This document shows, piece by piece, positions 1 through 7,695 of a DNA stretch of 64,000 nt (positions are counted from its first letter, which is position 1; the number at the start of each line of letters is the position of its first letter). The notes under the pieces were generated by a model. That model searched no databases. It had not been told where the DNA came from and saw nothing but the letters and a program-made list of their open reading frames with translations. The translations under genes and the position numbers were made by a program. Source of the stretch: Xylophilus sp. ASV27 (lineage in GTDB: Bacteria; Pseudomonadota; Gammaproteobacteria; Burkholderiales; Burkholderiaceae_C); contig NZ_JAELTO010000003.1 of the NCBI RefSeq assembly GCF_016428875.1, positions 36,363 through 100,362 on the forward strand, in the 5' to 3' direction.

Positions 1-141
1 GCGCAGGTTGTCGCCACCGGGCGGCTCGACCTTGACGATGTCGGCGCCGAGGTCGCCGAGCGTCTGGGTGGCATACGGGCCCATCACCACGGCCGTGAGG
101 TCGAGGATGCGGATGCCTTGGAGAGGTCCGTAGGTATTCAT
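1..141 (-). CDS. CaiB/BaiF-type CoA-transferase, N-terminal fragment
   Basis: Only the first 47 codons are present; the gene runs off the left edge. The visible start reads [20 protein letters not shown], followed by [20 protein letters not shown], the conserved N-terminus of family III (CaiB/BaiF) CoA-transferases, which move CoA between a thioester and a free acid. It is the last visible member of a minus-strand group of IclR regulator, cupin protein and Bug receptor, a common catabolic arrangement in Burkholderiales for an imported organic acid. The substrate cannot be told from the fragment. Confidence 0.85.
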   Translation of the reverse strand, partial: MNTYGPLQGIRILDLTAVVMGPYATQTLGDLGADIVKVEPPGGDNLR

Positions 142-154
142 GTCTTTGCGTTCG

Positions 155-255
155 CTCCCTCCCCCTCCGGGGGGAGGTCGGGATGGGGGCAGGAAGAGCG
201 GCCGATGGATACGCCGCTTGCCCCCACCCCTGCCCTCCCCCAGCGGGCGAGGGAG
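155..255. repeat. Imperfect inverted repeat between Bug and CoA-transferase genes
   Basis: Two G/C-rich arms of about 38 bases (155-193 and 217-255) are near reverse complements, each built of runs such as CTCCCTC and TGGGGGCA. The repeat fills most of the 127-base gap between the stop of the Bug gene and the start of the CoA-transferase gene. Similar dispersed repeats are common in GC-rich proteobacteria, and it could end or weaken transcription between the two genes. Confidence 0.6.
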
Positions 256-268
256 AAATTCAGCTCGC

Positions 269-1288
269 TCATTCGGGTTGAATGCCCGCCGCCTGGATGA
301 GCTTCTTCCACTTCGCCAATTCAGACACCGTGAACGCCCCCAGCTCCTCCGGCGTGCTTCCGAAGGCATCGAAGCCCAGCTTCGCCACGCGCTCGCGGAA
401 GACCGCTCCGTTCGCCATGTCCGACAGCACCTTGTTGAGCTTCAGCACGATGTCGCGCGGCGTGCCGGCCGGTGCGAACACGCCGTTCCACGAGGTGATG
501 TCGAAGCCTTTCAGCTCCGGCGTGTCGGCCAGCGGCGGCAGCTCGGGAAAGAGCTTGGTGCGCTCCTGCGTGGTGACGGCAATCGCGCGCATCTTGCCGG
601 CCTTCACCGTCGCAAGCCCCGCCGCAAGGTCGACCACCATCATCGACACCTGCCCGCCGATCAGGTCGGCAATCGCCGGCGGCGTGCTCTTGTAGGGCAC
701 ATGCAGCATCGGCACGCCGCTCATGCGCGACAGCGTGGCGCCGCTCACGATGCCGGTGCTGTTGCCGCTCGCGTAAGTCAGCTTGCCGGGATGCGCGCGG
801 CCCCAGGCCAGCAGCTCGGCCACGCTCTTCACCGGCAGGTCGTTGTTCACCACCAGCATGAACGGCAGGTTGCCCATGCGGCTGACGGGCGCGAAGTCTT
901 TCACCGGGTCGTAGGGCAGCGACTTCATCAGGCTCGGGTTGGCCGAGTGCGTGGTGTTGGTGGTCATGAACAGCGTGTAGCCATCGGGCGCCGCCTTGGC
1001 AACGTACTCGGCCGCGATGACGCCGTTTGCGCCCGCCCTGTTGTCGACGATGACCGAGCCCTTGAGCGCATCGCCGAGCATCTGCCCGGCGATGCGGGCC
1101 ACCGCGTCGGTGCCGCTGCCGGCCGCGAAGGGCACGACGATGCGTATCGGCTGCCTGGGGTAGCCGCCGTCCTGCGCAAAGGCCCAGGGCGCCGCGCTGG
1201 CCAGGCCCGTGGCGGCACCGATGGAAATGAAACGGCGGCGGCTTGCCACCACGACCGATTTCTCGGTCGCGTTCTTCGTTGTCTGCAT
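269..1288 (-). CDS. Tripartite tricarboxylate transporter substrate-binding protein (Bug/TctC family)
   Basis: 339 aa. A twin-arginine-like leader ([20 protein letters not shown], residues about 17-36) precedes the mature start, so it is predicted periplasmic. The mature protein opens with the family motif [17 protein letters not shown] and carries the usual [13 protein letters not shown] block. Bug proteins bind carboxylates or aromatic acids and can act as orphan receptors when no TctAB membrane genes are nearby; none are seen here. It lies 26 bases after the cupin gene in an apparent operon with IclR and CoA-transferase. The ligand is unknown. Confidence 0.9.
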   Translation of the reverse strand: MQTTKNATEKSVVVASRRRFISIGAATGLASAAPWAFAQDGGYPRQPIRIVVPFAAGSGTDAVARIAGQMLGDALKGSVIVDNRAGANGVIAAEYVAKAAPDGYTLFMTTNTTHSANPSLMKSLPYDPVKDFAPVSRMGNLPFMLVVNNDLPVKSVAELLAWGRAHPGKLTYASGNSTGIVSGATLSRMSGVPMLHVPYKSTPPAIADLIGGQVSMMVVDLAAGLATVKAGKMRAIAVTTQERTKLFPELPPLADTPELKGFDITSWNGVFAPAGTPRDIVLKLNKVLSDMANGAVFRERVAKLGFDAFGSTPEELGAFTVSELAKWKKLIQAAGIQPE

Positions 1289-1314
1289 TTGCTTGTCTCC
1301 GGGTTGTTGTCGCT

Positions 1315-1704
1315 TCAGGGCCGGATCACGCGCTCCGGCGATTCCTCGTACGGCGGGCTGTAGATCACCAGCACGCGCACCGGCTCGTCGCTCACCACCG
1401 TGAAGGTGTGCATCGCGTCGGCCGGGAAAAAGCAGCTGTCGCCAGGGTGCAGCTCCTGCCGCTGGCCGCCCACCTCGGCGACCGCGCGGCCTTCGAGCAT
1501 GTAGCAGACCTGCTCGATGCCCGGGTGCGCATGCGGCAGCGCGCCCTTGCCCTTCTGGATGTGGCCGACCAGCACCTCCAACTGCTTCGCGCCCACCGTC
1601 TCGGGGCCTATCAGCCGCTTGTTCAGCGTGCCGGTGTGGTTGGCGGGGTGGTAGCCGGCGATGTCGGCTTCTCGAACGAAGTAGCGGGCGGTGGAGGTGG
1701 TCAT
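1315..1704 (-). CDS. Cupin-fold protein
   Basis: 129 aa single-domain cupin. Metal-ligand candidates are H58, H60 and E64 (in LPHAHPGIEQ) and H99 in motif 2 (DAMHTFTV). It is too small to predict a reaction; such cupins next to Bug and CoA-transferase genes may be small isomerases, dioxygenases or ligand sensors. Its ATG overlaps the stop of the upstream IclR gene (ATGA, 1701-1704), so translation is probably coupled. Confidence 0.85.
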   Translation of the reverse strand: MTTSTARYFVREADIAGYHPANHTGTLNKRLIGPETVGAKQLEVLVGHIQKGKGALPHAHPGIEQVCYMLEGRAVAEVGGQRQELHPGDSCFFPADAMHTFTVVSDEPVRVLVIYSPPYEESPERVIRP

Positions 1705-2450
1705 CGGGGGTTCTCGGTCTTGGGTTCGATGGCGAGGCAGGCGGAGCGCAGCATCGCGGCGATGTCTTCGATGCGCGGCTCCATGCGGTAGCGCGGGCCC
1801 GCGACCGAGATGGCGTAAGCCTCGCCGCCGATGCGCAGCGGCCAGGCCAGGCCGATCAGGTCGGGGATGCTTTCGCCGAGGTTGCCGTACCAGCCGCGCG
1901 CGGCACCGCGCTGCAGCTCGGCCTCGATGGCTTCGGCGGTGGTGAGCGTGGCTTCGGTCAGCGGCGCGAGCGCCATGCCGTCCAGCAACTTGCGGCGCGC
2001 CTCGGGTTCGAGCGTGGACAGCAGCGCGCGGCCCAGCGAATTGGCATAGGCCGGGCGCGTTTCGCCCGACTCGGCGGAATAGCGGATGGCTTGCGGTGCG
2101 CTCAGCACCTCCAGGTACACCACTTGGCCCGCATCGCGGAACTTGCCGAAGACCACCGTCTCGCGCGCCGCGTCGCGCAACTCTTCCAGCGTGGCCTTCA
2201 CCCGGTCGAGCACCGGGTCATGGGCGGCGATGACCTGCGCCATCGCCAGCAGCCGGCCGGTCGGGTAGTAGCCCTGGCGGCGGCCGGTCTCGTACATGTA
2301 GCCCTGCTCTTCGAGCGTGCGGATCAGCCCCAGGCAACTGGACACCGGCATGTCGAGCAGCCGCGCCATCTCCGAGAGCGCCAGCGGCTGCTTTTCCCGG
2401 GCGAACAACTCGACGATCTCGATCACCCGAAACGCAGTTTTCACAGTCAT
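1701..2450 (-). CDS. IclR-family transcriptional regulator
   Basis: 249 aa from the ATG at 2450. The N-terminal winged helix (about residues 5-65, LALSEMARLLDMPVSSCLGL) is followed by an IclR effector-binding domain (about 80-245). The frame is open upstream to 2579, but that stretch has no IclR similarity, and 2450 gives the family's normal N-terminus. No clear Shine-Dalgarno is seen. Two palindromes overlap and precede the start, which suggests autoregulation. It heads the operon cupin-Bug-CoA-transferase and probably responds to the acid they handle. Confidence 0.88.
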   Translation of the reverse strand: MTVKTAFRVIEIVELFAREKQPLALSEMARLLDMPVSSCLGLIRTLEEQGYMYETGRRQGYYPTGRLLAMAQVIAAHDPVLDRVKATLEELRDAARETVVFGKFRDAGQVVYLEVLSAPQAIRYSAESGETRPAYANSLGRALLSTLEPEARRKLLDGMALAPLTEATLTTAEAIEAELQRGAARGWYGNLGESIPDLIGLAWPLRIGGEAYAISVAGPRYRMEPRIEDIAAMLRSACLAIEPKTENPR

Positions 2451-2475
2451 GAAAAAATTTTCACTTCTATGAAAA
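2438..2475. promoter_or_regulatory. Twin palindromic operators at the IclR gene start
   Basis: TTTTCA-N6-TGAAAA occurs twice, at 2438-2455 and 2458-2475, exactly 20 bp apart, which is two helical turns. The first copy overlaps the start codon. Arms are perfect in both copies and the spacers differ. This is what two dimers of an IclR-type protein would bind. Assignment to the adjacent regulator is inferred. Confidence 0.7.
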
Positions 2476-2544
2476 ACTTGCGCCTCAGGGTTTCCCCTGC
2501 CCGAGTCGAATTTCCGGCAAGGGCGCAAGCGGCGGCACCGGCCG

Positions 2545-3465
2545 TCAGTAGCCGCGTGCCGGATCGACCACGCCCGCAAACGGCAGGCCCCGCTCCATGG
2601 CGCGGATCTTGCCGGCGATCTGGGCGATGGACTCCTCGCGCAGCGTGCGCGCCGAAGCGTGCGGCGTCACGGTGATCTTCGGGTGGCGCCAGAAGGCGTG
2701 GTCGGCCGGCAGCGGCTCGACCTGGAACACGTCGAGCGTCGCGCCCGCGAGTCCGCCTGCATCGAGCATCGGGATCAGGTCGTCTTCCACCAGGTGGCCG
2801 CCGCGCGCGATGCTGATCAGGTAGCCCTCGGGCTTGAGCTTACCCAGCGTGCGGCGGTTGAGGATGCCGCGCGTGGCCTCGGTCAGCGGCAGCAGGTTGA
2901 CCAGCACGCGCGTGGACGACAGGAACTCGTCGAACTGCGCCTCTCCGCTGAACACCTGCACGCCGTCGATCTCCTTCGGCGAACGGCTCCAGCCCAGCAC
3001 CGGGAACTCGAACTGCGCCACGGCCCTGGCCACACGCTCGCCCAGCACGCCCAGGCCCATGATGCCGACCGGGAAGTCGCGCCGCAGCCTGGGCTTGCGA
3101 TAGCTCCACCTGCCTGCGCGCGCATCGGCCTCGTAGGCATCGAACTCGCGGAAGTGGCGGATGAGCGTGTGGCACACGTACTCGGCCATCTGCACCGACA
3201 TGCCCGCGTCGTCGAGCCGCACGATGCGCGTGTGCGCCGGCACCTTCAGCCTGAGCAGCGCATCGACGCCCGCGCCGATGTTGAAGATGCCGCGCAGCCG
3301 CGGCTGCTCGTCGAGGAACTGCTGCGGCGGCGCCCACACCACGGCATGGTCGGCCTGCGGCGCGCCGGGCGTCCAGGGCTCGACGATGGCTTCGGGCAGT
3401 TCGGCTCGGAGGCCTTCGATCCAGGGGTCGGGGCGGTTGTCGGTGAGGCAGACGGTGATGCGCAT
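2545..3465 (-). CDS. ghrA: Glyoxylate/hydroxypyruvate reductase A-like 2-hydroxyacid dehydrogenase
   Basis: 306 aa, the normal length of GhrA-type D-2-hydroxyacid dehydrogenases. The NAD(P)-binding loop GLGVLG is at 137-142, and the catalytic R221 (SIARGG), E250 (DVFQVE) and H269 (TPHAS) are all present. These enzymes reduce glyoxylate and hydroxypyruvate in the cytoplasm. The start at 3465 was chosen because it gives MRITVCL, the family N-terminus; the open frame upstream has no similarity. It is divergent from the EthD-like gene. Confidence 0.85.
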   Translation of the reverse strand: MRITVCLTDNRPDPWIEGLRAELPEAIVEPWTPGAPQADHAVVWAPPQQFLDEQPRLRGIFNIGAGVDALLRLKVPAHTRIVRLDDAGMSVQMAEYVCHTLIRHFREFDAYEADARAGRWSYRKPRLRRDFPVGIMGLGVLGERVARAVAQFEFPVLGWSRSPKEIDGVQVFSGEAQFDEFLSSTRVLVNLLPLTEATRGILNRRTLGKLKPEGYLISIARGGHLVEDDLIPMLDAGGLAGATLDVFQVEPLPADHAFWRHPKITVTPHASARTLREESIAQIAGKIRAMERGLPFAGVVDPARGY

Positions 3466-3537
3466 GGGACGAATCTTAGGCGCGGGCGCGGCTATGCTCG
3501 AACGGCAACCGACCTCACCCCTCACCAGGAGACACCC

Positions 3538-3852
3538 ATGATCAAAGTCAGCGTGATGTACCCCCACACCCCCGGCGCGCGCTTCGACCACGACTACTAC
3601 CGCGACCAGCACATGCCGATGCTCAAGGCCCGCATGGGCGACGCCTGCCTCTCCTACACCATCGACAAGGGGCTGTCCGGCGGCGCGCCGGGCTCCCCGC
3701 CCGCCTACGTCGGCATGTGCCACGTGTTCTGCGAATCGGTCGAGGCCTTCCAGAAGGCCTTCGGCCCGCACGTGAAAGAGATCATGGGCGACGTGAAGAA
3801 CTACACCGACATCGCGCCGGTGATGCAGATCAGCGAAGTGGTGGTGGGCTGA
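3538..3852 (+). CDS. EthD-family small protein
   Basis: 104 aa. The start reads MIKVSVMYPHTPGARFDHDY followed by YRDQHMPM, the typical opening of the EthD ferredoxin-like fold with its conserved HDYY and DQHMP residues. A purine-rich ribosome site (AGGAGA) precedes the ATG. The family includes proteins needed for ether degradation and small cyclases or monooxygenase-like proteins, so no reaction can be assigned. It is divergent from ghrA across 72 bases, which must hold both promoters. Confidence 0.8.
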   Translation: MIKVSVMYPHTPGARFDHDYYRDQHMPMLKARMGDACLSYTIDKGLSGGAPGSPPAYVGMCHVFCESVEAFQKAFGPHVKEIMGDVKNYTDIAPVMQISEVVVG

Positions 3853-3858
3853 CGCGGG

Positions 3859-4812
3859 TCAGCGCGGGCCTCGCGCCATCTCGGAACGGCGGCGGCGCCA
3901 CAGCACCCGCGCCAGCCAGCCCAGCGGCAGCACCACCAGCACCAGCCACGGCAGCAGCGCCGCGATGGAGGTGATGAGCGCGCCCACGCTCTCCGCCAGC
4001 ACCAAGCCCGCGTTGCGCAGCGCATGCCGCAGCGGGCTGTAGCCGTCGCCGTTGCTCACCAGCGCGCGCTTGGGCGTGAACTGGATCTGGATCTGCTGCT
4101 TGCTGGTTTCCTGCGCCAGCACCTTGCGCTGCGTGGCGATGGCGTCGAGTTCGGCCTGGGTGTCCGACAGCGTGCGCTGGATCGACAGCAGGTCGGCCAT
4201 GGTGCGCTTGGTGACGCTGTCGCGCAGCATGGCGCGCAGGCTGTCGCGGAACTCGGTGCGGTTCCTGATGCGGGCCTCGACGTCGATCACCTCGGCGGTC
4301 TTGTCCTCGCTGGTGGTGGTGTGCGAGACGACGTTCGCCATGCCGGCCAGGCCGCCGAGCAGCCTCTCGACGTCGGCGGGCTCCACCCGCATCTCGAGCA
4401 TGGCGTTGCCGGGCTGCTGCGGCGTTTCGCGCTGCAGCGAGGACGACAGCAGCTCGCACTTGAGCGTGCCGCACAGGTCGCGCACCTTGCCAAAGACGTC
4501 GGCCAGTTGCTCGGCCGGCACCTCGACGTTCAAGTCCTGCCGCACGGCCAGGAAGCGCTGCAGCGGCGAGTCCTGCGCCGACGGCGCCGCGCCCGTGCCG
4601 GCCACGCGCGATTCTTTCATTGCCATCCCACCGCCGTAGCCGGCGGCGGCCTGCATCGGCGCGGGAGGAGGCGCCTGCCGGGCGAGCGATTCGTCGCGCC
4701 CGTCGTTGCGGCCGCAGCCGGCCAGCGCCAGGGCGGCCGCCAGTGCCAGCAGGGCGAGGCCCGGGCGATGGCAGGCGAGGAAGAAAGGGCCGAAATGCCT
4801 GCGAGCGGTCAT
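3859..4812 (-). CDS. DUF4349 lipoprotein
   Basis: 317 aa. A lipoprotein signal ends in LALAGC with the lipidated Cys at 33. The body matches DUF4349: a conserved N-terminal part (DLNVEVP...), a heptad-like region about 185-225 (TMADLLSIQRTLSDTQAELD), and one C-terminal membrane helix (about 275-300) followed by an arginine cluster. It is probably anchored to the membrane with the coiled coil in the periplasm. The function of the family is unknown. It sits just downstream of liuD but is separated from it by a large stem-loop, so it may be a separate unit. Confidence 0.8.
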   Translation of the reverse strand: MTARRHFGPFFLACHRPGLALLALAAALALAGCGRNDGRDESLARQAPPPAPMQAAAGYGGGMAMKESRVAGTGAAPSAQDSPLQRFLAVRQDLNVEVPAEQLADVFGKVRDLCGTLKCELLSSSLQRETPQQPGNAMLEMRVEPADVERLLGGLAGMANVVSHTTTSEDKTAEVIDVEARIRNRTEFRDSLRAMLRDSVTKRTMADLLSIQRTLSDTQAELDAIATQRKVLAQETSKQQIQIQFTPKRALVSNGDGYSPLRHALRNAGLVLAESVGALITSIAALLPWLVLVVLPLGWLARVLWRRRRSEMARGPR

Positions 4813-4875
4813 GAAAATCCCTTCAGAAGAATGACTTCCGCAGCGGATACGGGCCCGCGCCCGGAACGGGGTTAT

Positions 4876-4934
4876 GGCGACGCCGAACGAGTCCCTCGCA
4901 TGTCGCGCATCGCGGGGACTTGTTCGGCGTCGCC
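4876..4934. terminator. Large stem-loop abutting the liuD stop codon
   Basis: The arms 4876-4895 and 4915-4934 pair over 20 positions with one mismatch (GGCGACGCCGAAC / GTTCGGCGTCGCC at the base), enclosing a 19-base loop. The stem begins at the base next to the TAA of liuD. There is no U-tract, so it is not a classic intrinsic terminator; it may stabilise the 3' end of the liu message or be a stem for Rho-dependent ending. Confidence 0.6.
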
Positions 4935-6938
4935 TTAAACGCTTGCCGCCGCCATTCTCAGCAGCTCGTCGCCCTCGGCCACCTGGTCGCCCGGGGCATA
5001 GAGCAGTTCTTCCACCACGCCATCGGCCGGCGCGGCGATGGTGTGCTCCATCTTCATGGCTTCCATCACCGCCAGCGGCTGGCCGCGGCTGACCTTGTCG
5101 CCGGTCTTGACGGCGAAGGACACGACCTTGCCCGGCATGGGCGCGGTCAGGCGGCCGCCTTCGGCCTGCGCGTCGCCGGCATGGGTGAGCGGGTCTATCA
5201 CTATGATTTGTGTAGCACCAAGCCCAGAGAATACCTGGGCTTCATCCTCTTTTTGGTAAATGTTCACGGTGGCGCGCCGCCCGCCCCACCGCAGGTCGAG
5301 TGCGCCATCGCCCAGGGCCGTCCATGCGAAATCCGCCTGCTCGTCGCCCACCGCCAACTGCAGCGTGGCATCGCGCCGGCGGGTCAGCAGGGCCTGCGCC
5401 GGCTCGCCGTGGAACTCGAAGTCGAAGCGCCGCTGCATGGGCCCGTGCGAGCGCCAGCCGTCGCGGCGGCTGAACGGATCGGCCGTCTCGCGCGCGGCCT
5501 CGGACTGCAGCGCGTGCGCCACGGCGGCGGCGGCGGCCAGCGGCAGGCCCAGCGGCTCCTGGTCGAACAGCACGGCGCGCTCGCGCTCGATCAGCGCGGT
5601 GTCGAGCCGCGCCTGCGCGAAGGACGGGCTGGCTAGCACCCGGCGCAGGAACTGCACGTTGGTCGGCAGGCCGACGATGTGCATCTGCGCCAGCGCCGCG
5701 TCCAGCAGCGCCAGCGCTTCCTCGCGCGTGGCGCCGTGCACGATCAGCTTGGCGACCATGGAGTCGTAGAAGGGCGAGATCGCATCGCCCTGGCGCACGC
5801 CGTCGTCGATGCGCACGGCGCCGCGCTCGAACGCCGTGGCCCGCGGCTTGGCGTAGACCTGCAGCGTGCCCGTGGTCGGCAGGAACTGGTTGTCGGGGTT
5901 CTCGGCGCAGATGCGCGCCTCGATCGCATGGCCGTGGATGCGCAGGTCCTGCTGGCGCAGCGGCAGCGGCTCGCCCGAGGCCACGCGCAGTTGCCACTCG
6001 ACCAGGTCCAGGCCGGTGATGGCCTCGGTCACTGGGTGCTCGACCTGCAGGCGGGTGTTCATTTCCATGAAGAAGAAACTCATGGAGTCGTCGGCCCGCT
6101 GCTCGACGATGAATTCCACCGTGCCCGCGCCCACATAGCCCACCGCCTTGGCCGCCGCCACCGCGGCCGCGCCCATCTGCTGGCGCATGGCCTCGGTCAT
6201 GCCGGGCGCGGGCGCTTCCTCCAGCACCTTCTGGTGGCGGCGCTGCACCGAGCAGTCGCGCTCGAACAGGTAGACCACCTCGCCCTGGGTGTCGCCGAAC
6301 ACCTGGATCTCGATATGGCGCGGGCGCTGCACGTACTTCTCGATCAGCACCGCGTCGTCGCCGAAGCTGTTGATCGCTTCGCGCTTGCACGAGGCGAGCG
6401 CGGCGGCGAAGTCCTCGGCCTTGTCGACCGCGCGCATGCCCTTGCCACCGCCGCCGGCGCTGGCCTTGATCAGCACCGGATAGCCGATGCGGTCGGCCTC
6501 GCGCCGCAGCAGGGCCGGGTCCTGGTCGGCGCCGTGGTAGCCGGGCACCAGGGGCACGCCGGCCTTTTCCATCAACTGCTTGGATTCGGCCTTGAGCCCC
6601 ATGGCGCGGATGGCCGAAGGCGGCGGACCGATGAACACCAGGCCGGCGTCGGCGCATGCCTGCGCGAAGTCGTCGTTCTCGCTGAGGAAGCCGTAGCCCG
6701 GGTGCACCGCCTGGGCGCCGGTGGCGCGGGCCGCGTCGAGGATGCGCTGCCACTGCAGGTAGCTGTCCTTGGGCGCGCTGCCGCCCACGTGCACCGCCTC
6801 GTCGCAGGCGGCGACGTGCTTGGCCTGCGCGTCGGCGTCGGAATAAACCGCCACGGTGCGGATGCCCATGCGGCGCGCGGTGGCGGCCACGCGGCAGGCG
6901 ATTTCACCGCGATTGGCAATGAGGATCTTCTTAAACAT
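4935..6938 (-). CDS. liuD: 3-methylcrotonyl-CoA carboxylase, biotin-carrying alpha subunit
   Basis: 667 aa. The N-terminal biotin carboxylase domain shows [10 protein letters not shown], the glycine-rich ATP loop (ASAGGGGKGM) and [15 protein letters not shown] middle BT-like linker follows, then a BCCP domain with biotinylated K629 in AMKMEH. With LiuB it carboxylates 3-methylcrotonyl-CoA to 3-methylglutaconyl-CoA in leucine breakdown. The start at 6938 is preferred: it has GAAGG six bases upstream and matches MFKKILIANRG. Residues about 561-580 are encoded by a copy of the window's palindromic repeat. A leader ORF ends across its start codon. Confidence 0.92.
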   Translation of the reverse strand: MFKKILIANRGEIACRVAATARRMGIRTVAVYSDADAQAKHVAACDEAVHVGGSAPKDSYLQWQRILDAARATGAQAVHPGYGFLSENDDFAQACADAGLVFIGPPPSAIRAMGLKAESKQLMEKAGVPLVPGYHGADQDPALLRREADRIGYPVLIKASAGGGGKGMRAVDKAEDFAAALASCKREAINSFGDDAVLIEKYVQRPRHIEIQVFGDTQGEVVYLFERDCSVQRRHQKVLEEAPAPGMTEAMRQQMGAAAVAAAKAVGYVGAGTVEFIVEQRADDSMSFFFMEMNTRLQVEHPVTEAITGLDLVEWQLRVASGEPLPLRQQDLRIHGHAIEARICAENPDNQFLPTTGTLQVYAKPRATAFERGAVRIDDGVRQGDAISPFYDSMVAKLIVHGATREEALALLDAALAQMHIVGLPTNVQFLRRVLASPSFAQARLDTALIERERAVLFDQEPLGLPLAAAAAVAHALQSEAARETADPFSRRDGWRSHGPMQRRFDFEFHGEPAQALLTRRRDATLQLAVGDEQADFAWTALGDGALDLRWGGRRATVNIYQKEDEAQVFSGLGATQIIVIDPLTHAGDAQAEGGRLTAPMPGKVVSFAVKTGDKVSRGQPLAVMEAMKMEHTIAAPADGVVEELLYAPGDQVAEGDELLRMAAASV
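5198..5256 (+). repeat. Double-hairpin repeat, copy inside liuD
   Basis: This is a degenerate copy of the 60-bp element also found at 10165, 20878, 29182 and 49627. The core AGCCCAG...CTGGGCT is kept and a T-rich tail follows. It lies antisense to liuD and is translated in frame as residues about 561-580 (QKEDEAQVFSGL...). The frame is the same one used through the copy in liuB. Confidence 0.7.
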
Positions 6939-6966
6939 GGGTGACCTTCGCTGTGAAATCGCCTGC
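6894..6966. repeat. 14-bp inverted repeat around the liuD start
   Basis: GCAGGCGATTTCAC at 6894-6907 is the exact reverse complement of 6953-6966. It brackets the liuD start codon (6936-6938) and its ribosome site, so in RNA it could fold a 14-bp stem that encloses the start region. It probably arose together with the duplicated start. Confidence 0.6.
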
Positions 6967-7026
6967 GCACGCTGCGCGGCTGCGCGGCTGCTCACGGCGA
7001 TTGGCGATCATTATTTTCTTGAACAT
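6931..7026 (-). CDS. Leader ORF duplicating the start of liuD
   Basis: 31 codons starting MFKKIMIANRREQ, a near copy of the liuD start MFKKILIANRGE. At DNA level 6909-6941 and 6997-7029 match at 27 of 33 bases. It has its own Shine-Dalgarno (GGAGA eight bases upstream), and its TAA at 6931-6933 overlaps codons 2-3 of liuD, so translation may be coupled. It also overlaps the end of the DUF4126 gene. It could be a decayed duplication of the original start or a working leader; the sequence alone cannot decide. Confidence 0.5.
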   Translation of the reverse strand: MFKKIMIANRREQPRSRAACAGDFTAKVTHV

Positions 7027-7681
7027 GGGGAATGTCTCCGTGAGAGGACGATGCCGGCGGCACGCCCGGATCGGGCCGGCCGCTGAAGATGCGCGCCATG
7101 CGCGTGAACAGGCGGCGCAGGAAGCGCCAGCTCTTGTGGATCAGCCACAGGCTGAGCGCCAGCACCAGGACCAGCGCCAGGGCAAAGACCAGCGGGTGCG
7201 CCACCGACAGCCACAGCCCGGCCGGCACCATGGCGTCCTCGGCCAGCGAGGCGCCGGCGTTGCTGAAGGGCTCGGGCGAGGTGTTGATGGCCGCGCGCGT
7301 GGTGGCCTTGGCGGCATGCGCGGTGGCGGCCAGCCCCCCGCCCAGCAGCGCGGCGACGACAGCCATGGCGCTGCTGTCCGCACTGAAGAGCCCCGCCGCC
7401 AGCGCGGCGCCGGCTGGAATGCGGATCACCGTGTGCACCGCGTCCCAGAGCGAATCCACGCCCGGCACCTTGTCGGCCAGGAACTCCACCACCACCATGA
7501 AGCCGCTCGCGGCGATCACCGCGGGGTGCGTCAGCAAGTGCAGCCCGGCCGGCAGCGGCAGCCAGTCGAGGCGGCCCGCCAGCCCCACCAGCAGCACCAC
7601 CAGGTACAGCCGCACGCCGCTGGCCCAGCCGATGGCAGCAGCCAGGGCAAGCAGTTGGGGAAGGTCCAGTGCGGGGTGCAT
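6992..7681 (-). CDS. DUF4126 membrane protein
   Basis: 229 aa with several hydrophobic spans (about 5-35, 55-75, 90-120 and 145-180) and a basic C-terminal tail. The stretch GVRLYLVVLLVGL and the SLWDAVHTVIR region match DUF4126, integral membrane proteins of unknown function. It sits in line between liuC and liuD, 14 bases after liuC, and its C-terminal codons overlap the leader ORF of liuD. It is not a standard member of leucine catabolism; a role in membrane transport or support is only a guess. Confidence 0.75.
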   Translation of the reverse strand: MHPALDLPQLLALAAAIGWASGVRLYLVVLLVGLAGRLDWLPLPAGLHLLTHPAVIAASGFMVVVEFLADKVPGVDSLWDAVHTVIRIPAGAALAAGLFSADSSAMAVVAALLGGGLAATAHAAKATTRAAINTSPEPFSNAGASLAEDAMVPAGLWLSVAHPLVFALALVLVLALSLWLIHKSWRFLRRLFTRMARIFSGRPDPGVPPASSSHGDIPHVQENNDRQSP

Positions 7682-7695
7682 GGCGCGGCCTGGGG

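Noticed and set aside
2451..2579. Upstream extension of the IclR gene to 2579
   Set aside because: The 43 extra residues have no similarity to IclR proteins, and the extension would be encoded through the operator pair.
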